Assembly: GCA_032871835.1 (NCBI GenBank)
Contig: CM065300.1
Span: 107,815,088 to 107,879,087 of the forward strand
Length of the DNA stretch: 64,000 bases
From: Dipteronia dyeriana
Taxonomy: Eukaryota > Streptophyta > Magnoliopsida > Sapindales > Sapindaceae
Direction: 5' to 3'
Shown here: positions 22,522-34,215 of the stretch, piece after piece
Numbering within the stretch: the first letter of the stretch is position 1
Layout: each line of letters starts with the position of its first letter
The notes under the pieces: generated by a model
The model's database searches: none
Seen by the model: only the letters and a program-made list of their open reading frames with translations
What the model was told of the DNA's origin: nothing
Program-made: the position numbers and the translations under genes

Positions 22522-23506
22522 TGTTGACGGTGATTTTTTGATCACGTAGGATTGATCATGCATCTAACAGGTTTTTGTAAATTTTTAAAGATGATATGAG
22601 AAAGATAGAAAAAAGAAGAAAAACACACACACACAAGTTTACGTGGTAAAACCCCACGGTGGAAAAACATCCACGGTTGCCGGTGATGACGAGAAGAAAT
22701 TCACTATAATATAATGATTACACACTCAATCTCTCTTTTTTGGCATATCTCTCTCTTTATCTTTCTTATATATTTTCTATTTGTTCTCGTATATGTCTCT
22801 GTTCCTTTTTTCACAATGAGATTATGTGTCTATTTATATGTGCATAGAACCCTAATCCTTATTATACAAATAAGGAAAGGTGATAGTGTTTAATAAGAAC
22901 TGGTTACTTGTTGAAGTCGTCTTTGCCTTCTTTCCTGGTTCGGAGATCTTGTGCATTGAATTAGAGTCTTTGTAGGATTCTAGTTGAATGGTCCGCTTAG
23001 GACTTATTTCCTGATCGGTGTGTAGTATTCTAGAAGAGCAGAGTTATTGCTTGATTTGGACTCGTTCTCTGTTTAGTGTTTATCCTTCTGGAAGCTTTGA
23101 GTTTTTTCCTGAATCTTTGATACTTAAAAGGAAATAATGATATTTCCTTATTCGAGTATGATTCTTGATTTCTTGTTTAAGTAAGACAATTCTTCTTCAT
23201 ATTTGAGTTGTAGTTGTCTTTAATGTCTCTCACACGTTGTCCAATTGACCAATTGTCTTATCCCGATCAGACTTCTTTTATCCCGATCGGATGGTCTTGA
23301 CCAAGTTGTTTCTACCCGATCAACTAGTTTTTCTGAATAGATTATTTGTGCCGGATCGGCTAGCTTTCCCGACCATCTTGGGTAATCAAGACTAAGCCTT
23401 GAGATCATATATTAATTGTCTTAGATTAATATTTCTTGATTGACTTGTTTGACGTGACATATCCAATCATGCTGACTTGTCACGCTATCAAAAAATCACT
23501 ATAACA
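22522..23506 (-). repeat. G 5' LTR
   Basis: 985 bp, partner of 18614-19597. Includes ACGTGGTAAAACCCC...ACATCCACGG at 22641-22676. Confidence 0.9.
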
Positions 23507-23510
23507 TTAG

Positions 23511-24136
23511 TGTAGTAGGGAAAAAACCACATGCAGTGGAAGTGTGAGAAAGTTAGAAAATTAGGGTTTGCGTATAAATAAATTTTTTTCCCTTTTGTGA
23601 AACGAGAACCTTAACCCTGGATTAATTTATGTATATAAAAAGTGCTGTAACTTTTTCTCGTGATGATTGAAAAAGCGTCGAATTGATTCCATAAGAACTT
23701 TCAATCCAATCAAGAACGTGAATCACCTACGAGTGTGGGCTCCATTTCTTTAAATTGTATACCTGAGGATGGAGACAAAAAAAATCTATTTCTTTGTTAG
23801 TTACAAATATCCTCCAAGAGAAAAGTCAAGAACGTCCGGCCACTTGTGAATTATCAATCAATTTGATTGAAACTCGCGTGAACCTTGATTCGATGTTGTA
23901 CACAAAACCCTTTTGATGAAAAGAATACTAGTGTACTACAGAAAACAAAAACGTTCCCTTTTTCTCTTCTTGTCCGAATTCACACTATCTCTATGAGTTG
24001 GTCGAATTTTGTCCAGAGTAAAATCCAAATTTTTTCTCCCTCAAACATCTCTCTTACTTGGCCGAAATCTCTCTTTAGAAAGTCCCAAGCTTGGTTGAAA
24101 TTAATTGTTGCTATTAATTATGGGCTGGCCGAATTT

Positions 24137-24211
<75 letters not shown>

Positions 24212-25947
24212 ATTAATCCTCTCCTAAGAAGGACTTACTTGGTTGGCAAGAATCCTTTCCTTAGGTGGATTTATTTTGTAGATAAGAATCCTTATCTAAA
24301 AGGAATTCTATCCTCCTCTTATATATACATAGCCGGCCGAAATTATTAGGAAATGTATTAGGAAACTTAATTCTTTTCCTAAGAAGGATTTACTTGGTTG
24401 TTAAGAATCCTTTCCTTAGGTAGAATTACTTGGTGGTTAAGAATCCTTTTTAAAAAGGAATTTTATACTACACCAAGACTCCTAATCTAACTCAATAGTG
24501 TGTTTGTAACCATATTAAAGACTTCCTAATTTGATTAGATAAATTACTCTTTTTGTTTATCTACTTATCAAATATAGTCTTTAATATTAATTATACTACC
24601 AACAATAGTATAATATTAGGAGACCATCTCCTAATAGAAAAATATTTTGACTTTTAATTAAATAATTAATTAATCAAACAAAATAATAAAATAATAAAAT
24701 AATATAATATAATTAAGCTATTCTAAATAGCCTAGCCGCCCATACCATATATATGGGCCATATATTATTTTTCTTATTTTATTAAATCCATATGTGAACT
24801 AGACGCATTCTTACAAAAAGAAACAAGTTCACATGCCTTAATACAATTCTAGATGAAACCTTAAATTGGTCCGGTAGAATATATCAAGTGATCCATGCAA
24901 GTTTGTGTGGATTGGGGATCTTGGTGGGCTATCTAAATTTAAGCTCCAATAGACACAACCCAATCACAATCAATAAATGATTCACTTAGGTATGATCTAT
25001 TTAATTTTAGTTCATTCCACTAAATAACTAACATTGAACTTCTAAATAAAGATAGAATAAGTTGATGTTACTCATTTATACCCTAGACAACCTTATTGGA
25101 GAAAGTTTATCCTCGTGAAGAATACCAGTAATCGCCAAGAGCTCATAAACCGCCTATAGCTCTCCAAGTTACCATATTTACTCATATAACCACATTTTGA
25201 ACTTGGATATTTTGACTTGTCCAGAAGCCATGATTCAATAGTCACTACTGAAAACTTAACGTTAAGATTTAATATCCAAAACCTCAAAACATCCATATGA
25301 TGGTATTCTACTCTCATTCAATAAATGGAGCCACAATGACCATATCTATAAATGAAGTCCTCTATCGATTAACAAATAAATACCACCAAACTATCAAGAA
25401 TAGACTATGATATATAATCGTACACATTGATAGCTCAAATGACAATGCTTGCAACCATAAGTCGATCGTTTATTTCGGGATTGAGATAGACTCTCCGATT
25501 GTCATCAAATGAAAACTTTTATCCATTAACGGTTTTAGATAAAGTATGTTATTGTGATCCTATTCAATGCACCCAGTGCACTAGATTCTTTTGCCCAAAG
25601 ACACCACACTTTGATAATTTTAGACTCATTATAACACAAATGATCCCACTCAAATGCTAGCAAAAGAATCTACAACTATGACAAGATAAAGGCACCCAAC
25701 CTTTTATCTTAAGTTGTGAATGTTATTCAAGACTAACTAAAGAATTGTGTCTACCTCATACATATCTAGATGTATGAACAATTCTTCTTTTCTCATAGTC
25801 TTTTGACCTTATGATTATTTACTTTTGACAATTATAATAATTAAACTATAAATACAATAAGATTTGTTAAAAAAGAAATCACTTTATTAATATGAAAAGA
25901 TTGTCAATTATATTATTACACTCTTGCTATCGATCATAATCCCAATA
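23511..25947 (-). repeat. A-family LTR, copy A2 (solo)
   Basis: 2.4 kb, aligned along its length with A1. In + orientation it starts TGTAGTAGGGAAA and ends CGATCATAATCCCAATA (the last CA is TA). No primer site or coding sequence is attached. G sits exactly at its left edge and I leader sequence follows on the right, so it looks like a solo LTR in I. I could not find a convincing target duplication. Confidence 0.75.
24140..24207. repeat. (CA)n(TA)n compound microsatellite in A2
   Basis: About 39 bp of CA followed by about 30 bp of TA. The A1 copy lacks this run (it has only short TATATATGAGTATATATA near 11250). Confidence 0.9.
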
Positions 25948-26718
25948 AGTGTTTACCAACTTTTAACTATTAAAACTCTAACACTTTATTTAGATCATTT
26001 ATAATTAAGTTATTAATCAAAATAATCCTAATTATGATAAATGACCCTATTGTTCTAACTTTATTAAACTCTTTAATGACAATATTATTATTAATGAGAA
26101 TTATCAAGTTTTTTAACCATTAAAAAACTAATCTCATTTTTATAGCCAGTTATGTATATTGCCCATTTTAATCACATTAAAATATTTACATAAAATATCA
26201 GGCTATAATGCATGTACAGCATATCAAATATATTTGTGTAGACACATCTAATCTAAATGACATCGTATGTATGGAAATGCTTTTATCATCACATAATATA
26301 AAGCAAACATGAATTGACCGAGTACTGTGGATTATTTAACATAAAAAAAATAGAATCTAAAATTTTAAAAATACCCCCAAGACATTCCTTGGTCTTCTTG
26401 TAATTTCTGAGTCTTCAAGTCTTTTTAGGTCACTTCGATTCAACTTATGAATCCAAACTAGGAAATTCGCATTGAACTGTTCTTCATGTTTTTCCAGGTC
26501 TTCGTGTACAAGTTACAATTATTTTAATTTACAATACGATAACAGTAAAAATAAATATAAAAAAATGTACAACCCATAAACCCTAAATCTACAGTAACAT
26601 AAAAAATTACGATTATATTAAACAATTTAATTATAAACATTCATACCATCATATAGATGGTGCATACACATTCATACATATAGGAGCATCGAAAATAATT
26701 TCTTGTCCGAACAAAATT
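25948..26718 (-). other. I leader, right part
   Basis: AT-rich leader of element I between its primer site and the A2/G insertion. It matches the character of 17801-18613 and the two parts join once A2 and G are removed. No gene seen. Confidence 0.5.
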
Positions 26719-26732
26719 GGCTATGATACCAA
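26719..26732 (-). promoter_or_regulatory. I primer binding site
   Basis: The minus strand reads TTGGTATCATAGCC just after the LTR end CCCAGCA. tRNA-iMet type with one or two changes. Confidence 0.7.
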
Positions 26733-26733
26733 T

Positions 26734-28375
26734 TGCTGGGACCTTGTTCATAGGTAACACAACGGAAATAGGTTTTTAAAATTTTTATACGTATCTTAAA
26801 CGATCTGGAATAGTGAACTTATGATTCTTTTAACACATGCACACTTGCATGTTATCAAGAGCAAAACCAAAACTGATGCCTTTTGCTATTAATGTGTGTT
26901 ATGTTTTTTCTATTTTAACACACATTGATTGCTTTTAATGTGTATTCATTTGTTTTCAGTTTTGATGTATATATTATTCCATTTTTCAAATAAAAATATA
27001 TCTAATATATCTTTTGGAAAAACTGATAATATATCTTTTGATTTTAAAATCTTTTTAAAATATCTCATATCTTTAAAAGATAATTAAATATTTGTTTTTG
27101 AATTTAAGATTTTAAATTCAATTTCAAATATTTAATTTAATAAAATAAAATAATCTTATTATCTTATTCTATTTAAAGTCAAATATCAACTAACATCTTC
27201 CATTTTGTGAATAATAACATAATTAAATAATCTCATTATTTAATTTATTTAATCACCATTATTAATTAATTAAATAATCTCATTATTTAATTAATTCCCA
27301 AATATATACGTGTCACTTTCGTAACACAATTAATTAGACAATCAAATTAATTAACCGTGACCACCCTTGTATCTAAATCGATTGGGCTAGCACGGGGACC
27401 TAATGGACCCACAGTATCTTGAGCTCCAATAATCCTTGTAATCATTAATTAAAATCTTTAATTAATATTACTTGATTATTAACTCCGGTGTTATTCCACT
27501 AAAAACCTGAAACTACACTCTCTCAACTGCAAATGCTTTTACACAGACCGATACAACTCAATGTCCATCGGTATAGATATTACAGATGATATGATCCTTC
27601 ACAGTAGTTCGTAATTAGAGCTGGGTCATAATGTCCGTATACCTTTCAAATTACATATATCCTTTACGTATCATTGATTCTGTAATGGATAATAAATCCT
27701 ATTTCCTAAAGGAATTATGAGAGCACTCATTTTGTCCAAGCCTCAAATCAACCCTTAAGAGAACTACCATCTACTTCTCACAAGAATGAGTGGATTCTAC
27801 TATTGTGTACAAACCTTTCCAACCACAAGTCAAACCGTAATCCCAACATACAGAGCATATTGTTCAGGAACTGCATCCGCCCTCACCCATGGTATATCAA
27901 AGACCATGATCTAACCTAAAGGAGTCCGTAAGACACTCAGGATTAAGATCACTCACATATAGGCGTTATTATTTGATATATATGAATCTCATCGGTAAAC
28001 GAATCTTTTTGTGAGATTCATATAGATCATTGCCCAGTCCTTTATGATCACATCATACAAGGTGCATCCATTCTCATATCTCCATATTAATGATCCAGGA
28101 TAGGACCAACGTATACTACGGAATGGACTGTAACTGTAGATTAACAACAAATAAAGTACCCAACTTTATTTGCTTTCTACAAACTCTTTAGATTGCACGT
28201 CTCTTACTTTATCCATCTGTATATGACATTCATATACACAGTTCAAGATTACATCCGACAATCTTGGATATTAAATATATGCACAAGTTATAAAATAAAC
28301 AACACAACGAGAATGAATTGAACTTTTCTTTTTATTTATTTCATAAATCCATTTATAAATTACATCTTTAGGGCA
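26734..28375 (-). repeat. I 5' LTR
   Basis: About 1.64 kb. In + orientation TGCTGGGACC...CTTTAGGGCA. The left part matches the truncated 3' LTR at 15157-16280. The right end is set where D integrase coding begins, since the matching part of the other LTR is deleted. Confidence 0.7.
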
Positions 28376-28950
28376 TAAACCCCGATAAGGTTTGCCTAGA
28401 ATGAGGCCTTAGAGAAACTTTATTTCCTATGTAGCAAGCCTTATTGACGGCTTCAGCCCATAGATGCCTAGGGGCATTATTATTGAGCAACATCACACGG
28501 GCCATCTCTTGAATGACCCTATTTTTCCTCTCAACAACTCTATTTTGTTGAGGTGTTCTAGGAGCCGAAAACTCATAAGAAATGCCTAAGTTATTGTAAT
28601 AGCTTTCAAATTGGGCATTCCCAAACTCTCTCCTATGGTCACTCCTAATCTGTTTAATGCTTTTAATGTTTGAGTTCATTTCATTTTGAATTTTAGTATA
28701 AAGCATTTTAAACTTGTTAAGAGTTTTGGATTTTTCTCTAAGGAAATATGTCCATTTGAAGTTAGAGAAATCATCTACACAAAAAAATTTGTATCTCTTT
28801 CCACATAAGCTCTCGGTTTGCATAGGACCCATAAGATCCATGTGAAGAAGCTCTAGGGGTTGTTTCCCTTGTTGGCTAGGCCCACAAACACCATTGGTTT
28901 TCTTCCTAAGCTTGGGTAGGCTTCGCACAACATTGAACTTATCTAAGATT
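28376..28950 (-). pseudogene. D integrase (truncated)
   Basis: Minus-strand reading 28928 to 28376. It has KQPLELLHMDLMGPMQTES (first Asp), RSDHRREFGNAQFESY (second Asp) and SAPRTPQQNRVVERKNR (Glu), so the D-D-E set is present. The family Gly in NGVVE is Arg here. It ends RPHSRQTLSG at the border of element I, where E1 continues with the rest of integrase. The C-terminal integrase and most of RT are missing from D. Confidence 0.85.
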
Positions 28951-29690
28951 CATACATCCCGATAATTCATGTTGCCAAGTCTTTCTTGCCACAACTCAAT
29001 TTGCTCATCCTTGGACACACTGTAAGAGACTATACTAGCTTCAAGACAATAACAATTGTCACTAGGTCTCATTCCTTTTAACAAGGTTTGTCCATTGGGC
29101 AATAGGAAAGAACAATCATTTTTGGAAAATAAAGTGAAAAGTCTTTCATCGCTTAAGTGTGAAATGCTTATGAAATTGGCTTTTAGTCCATCAATAAATA
29201 AAGCATTAGACAAATAGGGTATTTCGGGAATGGAAATGGTTCCTTTCCCTCTAACTTTCTTCTTTGATCCATCACCAAATGTGACATTTCCGCCTTCATT
29301 CATGATAAGACTCTCAAAGAAACTCTTGTTTCCCATTAATTGCCTAGAACACCCATTATCCAAATACCATAAATTAGAAGAATTTACCTTTAAGGCAGTT
29401 TGAGCAACATGGCAGAAGTGTTCATCTCTTCTAATCCACCTAGGTGAAACATTTTCTTTCCTAGTGGTCAATGGTACATGGGCTCTATATGTCCTAGGAT
29501 CATGCAAAAGTGTTTCATTTTTCCTAGTGACATGGAAATTGGCTTTAGCCTTTTTCTTCTCTATCACACTTTCAATTCTACACAATTTTTTATAACGAAA
29601 GCTATTTGGTCTAGTGAGACCATCAATACCATAAAAATGACATGTAAGGATAAAGTTAGGAATCATACCATAGCTTTTAGGTTGTATTGA
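28950..29690 (-). pseudogene. D second zinc knuckle and protease (broken)
   Basis: Starts with CHFYGIDGLTRPNSF, a decayed CCHC knuckle in which the second Cys, the His and the last Cys read Tyr, Leu and Ser. Protease follows with NLWYLDNGCSRQLMGNKSFF: the catalytic Asp is kept and Ser is Asn in D-S-G. VTFGDGSKKKVRGKGTI and ANFISISHLSD follow. It ends with the pre-integrase motif ELWQERLGNMNYRDV. Same layout as E1 at 41730-42200. Confidence 0.8.
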
Positions 29691-30600
29691 AGCCTACGAC
29701 TTTGAGGTTGTCTTGGTTGTTGATAAGGATCTCTCATTCTTTGTTGTTGACCAAGACTTGAATGCTTCCTCGGTTGAGATTGCCTGATAGGTCTCTTCCC
29801 TTGATGGGGTTTCGGTTGAGGGAAGTTAGCTTGAGGAATTCTTGTAGGATGAGGTTGAGGTAGACTTCTTAGTGCTACTTTCACTTGAGCACTTCCTAAA
29901 CACTCTCCTAGGTCAAGTTTCTTCCTAGGTGATTAATGAGGAGAATACTCCTTGAGATTCATGCTCTTGACAAATATAGTCTTGCTTGGGGTGGAGGACA
30001 TCTTGTCATCTTCAAACCCAAGCCCCTTCTTGTCACTTGGCCTCTTTCCAACATTTAACATGTGGTCAAGTTTTTTTAATGCTAGAGTTCATCTTGGCCA
30101 TCAACTCTCTAGCATCTTCAAGCTCCCTCTTCAACCCTTCTTCACTCCTCATAGATAAGTCTAGCTTTTTTCTTAGCTTATCTTCACTTTCCATGGTTCT
30201 CACTAGTTCTTCACTTAGTTGGTCAACTTCAGTTGAGAGCTCTAGGTTTTCTTCTTTTAATCTCCTAGTCTCTTCCTTGTTCTTTAACCTTGAACTCTTA
30301 AACTTGGCCATATAGTCTTTGTGATCCATCATATCCTTATTTCCAATTGTGGATTGTGATGAAGATTCATCATCACTTGAGACATTTCCTCTTAACTCTC
30401 ATCCTCTTCTTCACTAGCACCTTTACTCTTGTGAGAAGATGTAAAGGCTATGAAGTTAGGCATAAGTTCTTCATCATCTGAAGACTTATCTCTTTCCGTG
30501 GAGTTATAACTTCCACACCATGTTGCTACCATCACTTTTCCCTTTTTCCTTGACATTGTTATTGGAACATTCGGGTGCAAAGTGACCTATCCCACCACGT
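29663..30600 (-). pseudogene. gag: D gag C-terminal region: knuckle, coiled coil, basic linker (broken)
   Basis: From 30600 downward the minus strand completes the knuckle ERGGIGHFAPEC, whose first Cys lies across the C1 insertion at 37490. The acidic segment KSSDDEELMPNF follows, then in another frame a coiled coil (30332-30066) with LKEENLELSTEVDQLSEELV. Next is a Pro, Gln and Arg-rich linker (29884-29663). Large coiled coils between two knuckles are typical of SIRE gag. At least two frameshifts. Confidence 0.75.
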
Positions 30601-30605
30601 TCACA
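30601..30605. repeat. C1 target site duplication, left (TCACA)
   Basis: TCACA directly before C1 and again at 37485-37489 directly after it. Perfect 5-bp duplication. Confidence 0.95.
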
Positions 30606-31387
30606 TGTTAGGTTTGTTAGTTATGTTGGCATTATTCTATATCAAAACAACATTTCCTTTGTATTGTTTAGTGGTCTAGGATTCATGATGATTCAACCTC
30701 TAAAGAATAAATGACAACTATTCAAGCAAGTTCAATTCTTCAAAGGGAAAAGTGCTTCATGATTCTACAAAGGTATATTAAGACCTTTCTTTTCTCTTTC
30801 AAGGCTTAGGCACACATACACAATTCATACATTTGTGTCCCTGAATCATTGTGCACCATTATAGGCATGCAACATACAATTCATTCATATGTGTCCCTGC
30901 ATCATTGTGCACCATGTATAACACATTCACACACTTGAAGATGAATGCTCATGCATTGGTATGGAAATAACATGTTTCAAAAAATGCATGATTGGAAACT
31001 ATCTCTATGTAGTTTGCATTCTAGTGTGGATTGTGTTTGTGTGTGTATATGTATGTATAACATGGATATTGAACTTGAATTTAGTCTTAAATTATTATTG
31101 ATTGAGTTCCGGTCATTTTGGTTACTCATACTATTGATTTCAAGTTCTAAGTCAAAAGATACTACACTTTCAACTCATGTTGTATATATTGTCTTCGAAT
31201 TCGTGTATCGAGTCGAATTATTATTTTTGGGTTGAGTATCTTATATTTCTATGTCCGTGTGAGAGTTAAAATTTTTAATCAGCAAACGGATTCAAATTCC
31301 AAGTTTGGATACCGGAGAAAGGTCGAAGAACGTGCGGGAAGCGCGAGGGGATTGCATCATGGCCGAAGGCCATAGGGTGGTGCATGC

Positions 31388-31412
31388 CCGAGATGGCGCG
31401 TGGCCATCTCGG
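31388..31412. repeat. Perfect palindrome in C1 LTR U3
   Basis: CCGAGATGGC, a 5-base loop, then GCCATCTCGG. A weaker copy follows at 31431-31455. Both lie about 60-125 bp upstream of the TATA-like box at 31513. Confidence 0.9.
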
Positions 31413-31512
31413 CTGCAACACCTTGCAGCCCTGAGATGCCCACGTGCCATCTCGGGGAAGCATCTTGAAGGGGTAGCTTTGGTCATTTCACATATATCTC
31501 TTCCCTCTTCTT

Positions 31513-31519
31513 TATATAT
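31513..31519 (+). promoter_or_regulatory. TATA-like box of C1 LTR
   Basis: TATATAT in a CT-rich stretch. The same CT-rich context with TATATAA is seen in both C2 LTRs (minus strand, about 50710 and 57340). Confidence 0.45.
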
Positions 31520-33459
31520 CTCTTCTCTCTCTCATTTGAATTCAAGGAAGAAGAAAATGTAGTGCAGAAAATTTCCAGGTTTTTTCTCTCAACTTTGAAT
31601 CACCATATCTCTCTCATTTCTTATCCGATTTGAGTGATTCAAGTTGAAGAAGTTGCGTATTGAAGTCCTCTATCATCTCCAAGCAACTTTGAAGTCATTT
31701 GTTCAAGTTTTTCTAGTAGATCGCACCATTTTCGTGGCTGTACTCGAAATTGTCAAGGTATTTGTTTATCTTTTGATTTCCTTGATTCTAATGTTCAAAT
31801 ACCTTGGGTCTTCTTCCTACTTGTGTGTATTTGACTTGAACATATGTTGATGAGGGATAGATCTTCAGTTAAATGCTAGTTGTGCTTAATTAGAAACTTG
31901 ATTGTGAGTTAGGTTTCAATCAAACCTATGTTTTCACATGATTGTGAGTTGTATTGTGCTAGCATCTTATCTAGGGCTATTTGTGCTTTGATTGACTTTA
32001 TTTTCATGATTAATAGTCCTATCATGTGCTAGAACTCATTTTTTGAATAGATCTAGGATTAGCACATTTGATTTTACATTTAGAGTTTATTAGAGTTTAA
32101 TTGACTATTTTGTGAATATATGCTCTAAATGATTGCTATAGATTTGATTGATCATATCTTGTGTTTCTAGCATTTTTGTGTTAGTACTAAAGTCTTGAAT
32201 ATGTACTTCATGAACATCTTTATTTCAAGCTTTAGCAACATGAATAAAATCTAGGTTTAAAGTGTGTGTTTGTAAATTTGGCATGCTCTAGATTTTTATT
32301 CATGCATAAGATCTGGACAATCTTGTTTTATGAACTTTATTCTCAATGTCTAGATCTTCATGGAGTGTACCTAATCCATACATTTCATATGCTCAAGCAT
32401 CATCTTGTGTGGTGTCACTTTTGGATTATAAACTAGAAAATATGCTTTGTGTGCTCATTGATTAATTCTAGTTTTCATAGAATTTTTTGATCATCTTATT
32501 CTATGTTGCGTGACTGTTTGCGTTTTGCATTCATGATCACCTAGATGCCTTGTGAGAAGAAGTCTTGACAATAGGTGTGAGACCTATGTTGTTGAGCAAG
32601 GAAGTCTTGGCAAGAGGTGTGAGACCTTGGATTGTCAAGCAAGGAAGTCTTGGCTAGAGTCGGGAGGACTTGAATATTAAAGCAAGAAGTATTGCCTAGG
32701 GTCGTGAGGATCTGTAAGGGTGAGCGAGGAAGTCTTGACTAGAGTCAAGAGGACTCAGATAGTTGAGCTAGAAGTCTTGCCTTGGGTCATGAGGATCTGG
32801 TAAGGTGGGTGAGAAAGTCTTGACAAGAGGTGTGAGGCCTCAGATTGTTGAGCATGAGGGCAACATCTTCATGAGTAGGATAAGAGGGTAGTTTCTAGGT
32901 GAAGGGGTCACTTGAGAGATTGTACTTTTCTTATCTATTAGTGGATTTTGTTTGCCGGTGGTTGCTAACCCGTGGATGTTTCCTCTTTGGAGGTTTACCA
33001 TGTTATATCTTGTGTCAACTTTTTCGCTATCCCTATCTCTCTTATATTGGTAATTGTTACTTGAATAATGTGGATAGAACTTTATATGTAAGTTGACTTC
33101 CTTACACAATATTGTTTGTTTAAGTTAGATAACTTTGTATCTCGTGATATTCCATTCAAGTTGTAAAGTATCACATTGTAATACTCTAAGTTCAACTTAT
33201 GGAATTTTGTCTACATTGAATATATTTGTTCATAAGATACATTGATTCTTATTGCATGTTTTGTAGACTAAAAACGGAGATTTGAGCATACATAAATATA
33301 TTGCTTTCTCATAACAATCATGTTGAATGTTAATCTGTATGCTTATCAAGGTCTTGTCACTAGTCTCGAACGATTTGTCAAAAGTGAGAGACAACCTATT
33401 CATCCCCCCCCCCCTCTAAGTTGTTTAGTATAACCTTGTACACTAATCTACAAGGTTAT

Positions 33460-34150
33460 TTACTAATCATGGATATCAACCTCTAGTCTACTATTGTTTA
33501 TTTTTTGTTGTTCTACTTTGTTGGTTGTGAAAATGGTTCTTTTTGTTTTATATTTCATTTGTCTACTAACAATTTTATTGATAAACTTGAAAAGAAAGTT
33601 AGTGACAAAAGCAAAGATGAAGAAGCTTTTTCCAAAGGATGATTGATCTAGACATGATTACTTGTCATTGCAACTCAATGAAGAGAATTGCATGTCAAAG
33701 ACCACCAACTTCTACTTGATGGCAGGAGTTCAAACTCTTGACAAGGAAAGAGATGAAGCGTTAAAGAAAATTGAAGTGAAGAATGAAGTGATCAAATGTC
33801 TAGAAAAGAAGATGGCTGAAGAGGCTCGTATGTTAGGTAGATTAACAAATGATTTTGCTAATAATTTGCTTTTATTTCTTGAAGGTAATGATCAAAGGCT
33901 AGGAAGAGGAGTTGGCAATCATGAAGGCCAAAGAGTTTGGTAATCTTCATAGAGATTCAAGTGACTTAGGCATTGTAGATGAGCAAGTAGAGTCTCCTAC
34001 AACTAAAGGCAAGTCACTAAGGAACAAGAGAATTTCAATGGCCAAGTCTTCCAAGGTCAAGTGCAAAATCAAGGAAATTAAGGAGTCTTCACCATCTGTA
34101 CACTCTCACCTAAATAGTAACATCTCAAAATTTATTTCGGTTTGCTAATT
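33460..34150 (+). pseudogene. C1 gag-derived coiled-coil ORF (broken)
   Basis: Begins near the ATG at 33469 (MDINL). After a frame break it reads NNFIDKLEKKVSDKSKDEEA, then KERDEALKKIEVKNEVIKCL and EARMLGRLTNDFANNLLLFL, then in another frame KGKSLRNKRISMAKSSKVKC and SSPSVHSHLNSNISKFISVC. The charged heptad-like pattern and the position right after the leader match the coiled-coil part of SIRE gag, as in E1 at 40600-41200. The final Cys with FCY just after it may be the remnant of a CCHC knuckle. No N-terminal gag domain. C2 carries the same gene on the minus strand. Confidence 0.6.
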
Positions 34151-34215
34151 TTGCTATATTGTCGTGAGTATATTAGATGATGCAAACTAGGGAATATGAT
34201 GCATGCTAATGAGAT

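Larger units (their letters stand above)
18614..23506 (-). mobile_element. Element G: gag-only Ty3/gypsy element
   Basis: Two LTRs of 984 and 985 bp, both TGTTGACGGTGATTTTT...ATAACA in + orientation, enclose a 2.9 kb interior. The gag is on the minus strand, so the right LTR is the 5' one. Flanking bases are TTATT (18609-18613) and TTAGT (23507-23511), a 4 of 5 match for a target duplication. The interior holds gag and tandem repeats, but no protease, RT or integrase. It is either an internal deletion of a Tat-type element or a member of a non-autonomous family. Confidence 0.85.
15157..28375 (-). mobile_element. Element I: Ty1/copia of another lineage, with A2 and G nested inside
   Basis: The 5' LTR is 28375-26734 with a primer site at 26732-26719. 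A leader follows, then gag, protease, pre-integrase and the first part of integrase (down to about 16281). There it joins directly to the middle of a 3' LTR that ends at 15157. The pol 3' half and part of the 3' LTR have been deleted. G and A2 sit together in the leader. Flanking bases do not match (ATGAC on the left, TAAAC on the right), and about 1.2 kb of D is missing across the insertion. Confidence 0.7.
30606..33445 (+). repeat. C1 5' LTR
   Basis: About 2.84 kb, starting TGTTAGGTTTGTTAG. In order: a U3 with palindromes (31388-31412), TATATAT at 31513, a block of repeated AAGTCTTG modules (32555-32860), the CCCGTGGATGTTTCC motif (32969-33000), and a C-tract (33404-33414) before CTCTAAGTTGTTTAG. 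The very end (TTATTTTCA in C2) and the primer site are deleted. Confidence 0.9.

Noticed and set aside
23885..24349. 154-residue ORF with Thr-His repeats and Tyr-Ile repeats
   Set aside because: It is a translation of the (CA)n(TA)n microsatellite inside the A2 LTR.
25940..25960. Target duplication of A2
   Set aside because: AGTGT on the right does not match GTTAG or GTTAT on the left after removing G. I could not set the ends well enough.
31292..31562. ORFs on both strands over the C1 palindromes, and the matching ones in C2 and E1
   Set aside because: They overlap promoter-like inverted repeats in all LTR copies and are open on both strands because of the symmetry.
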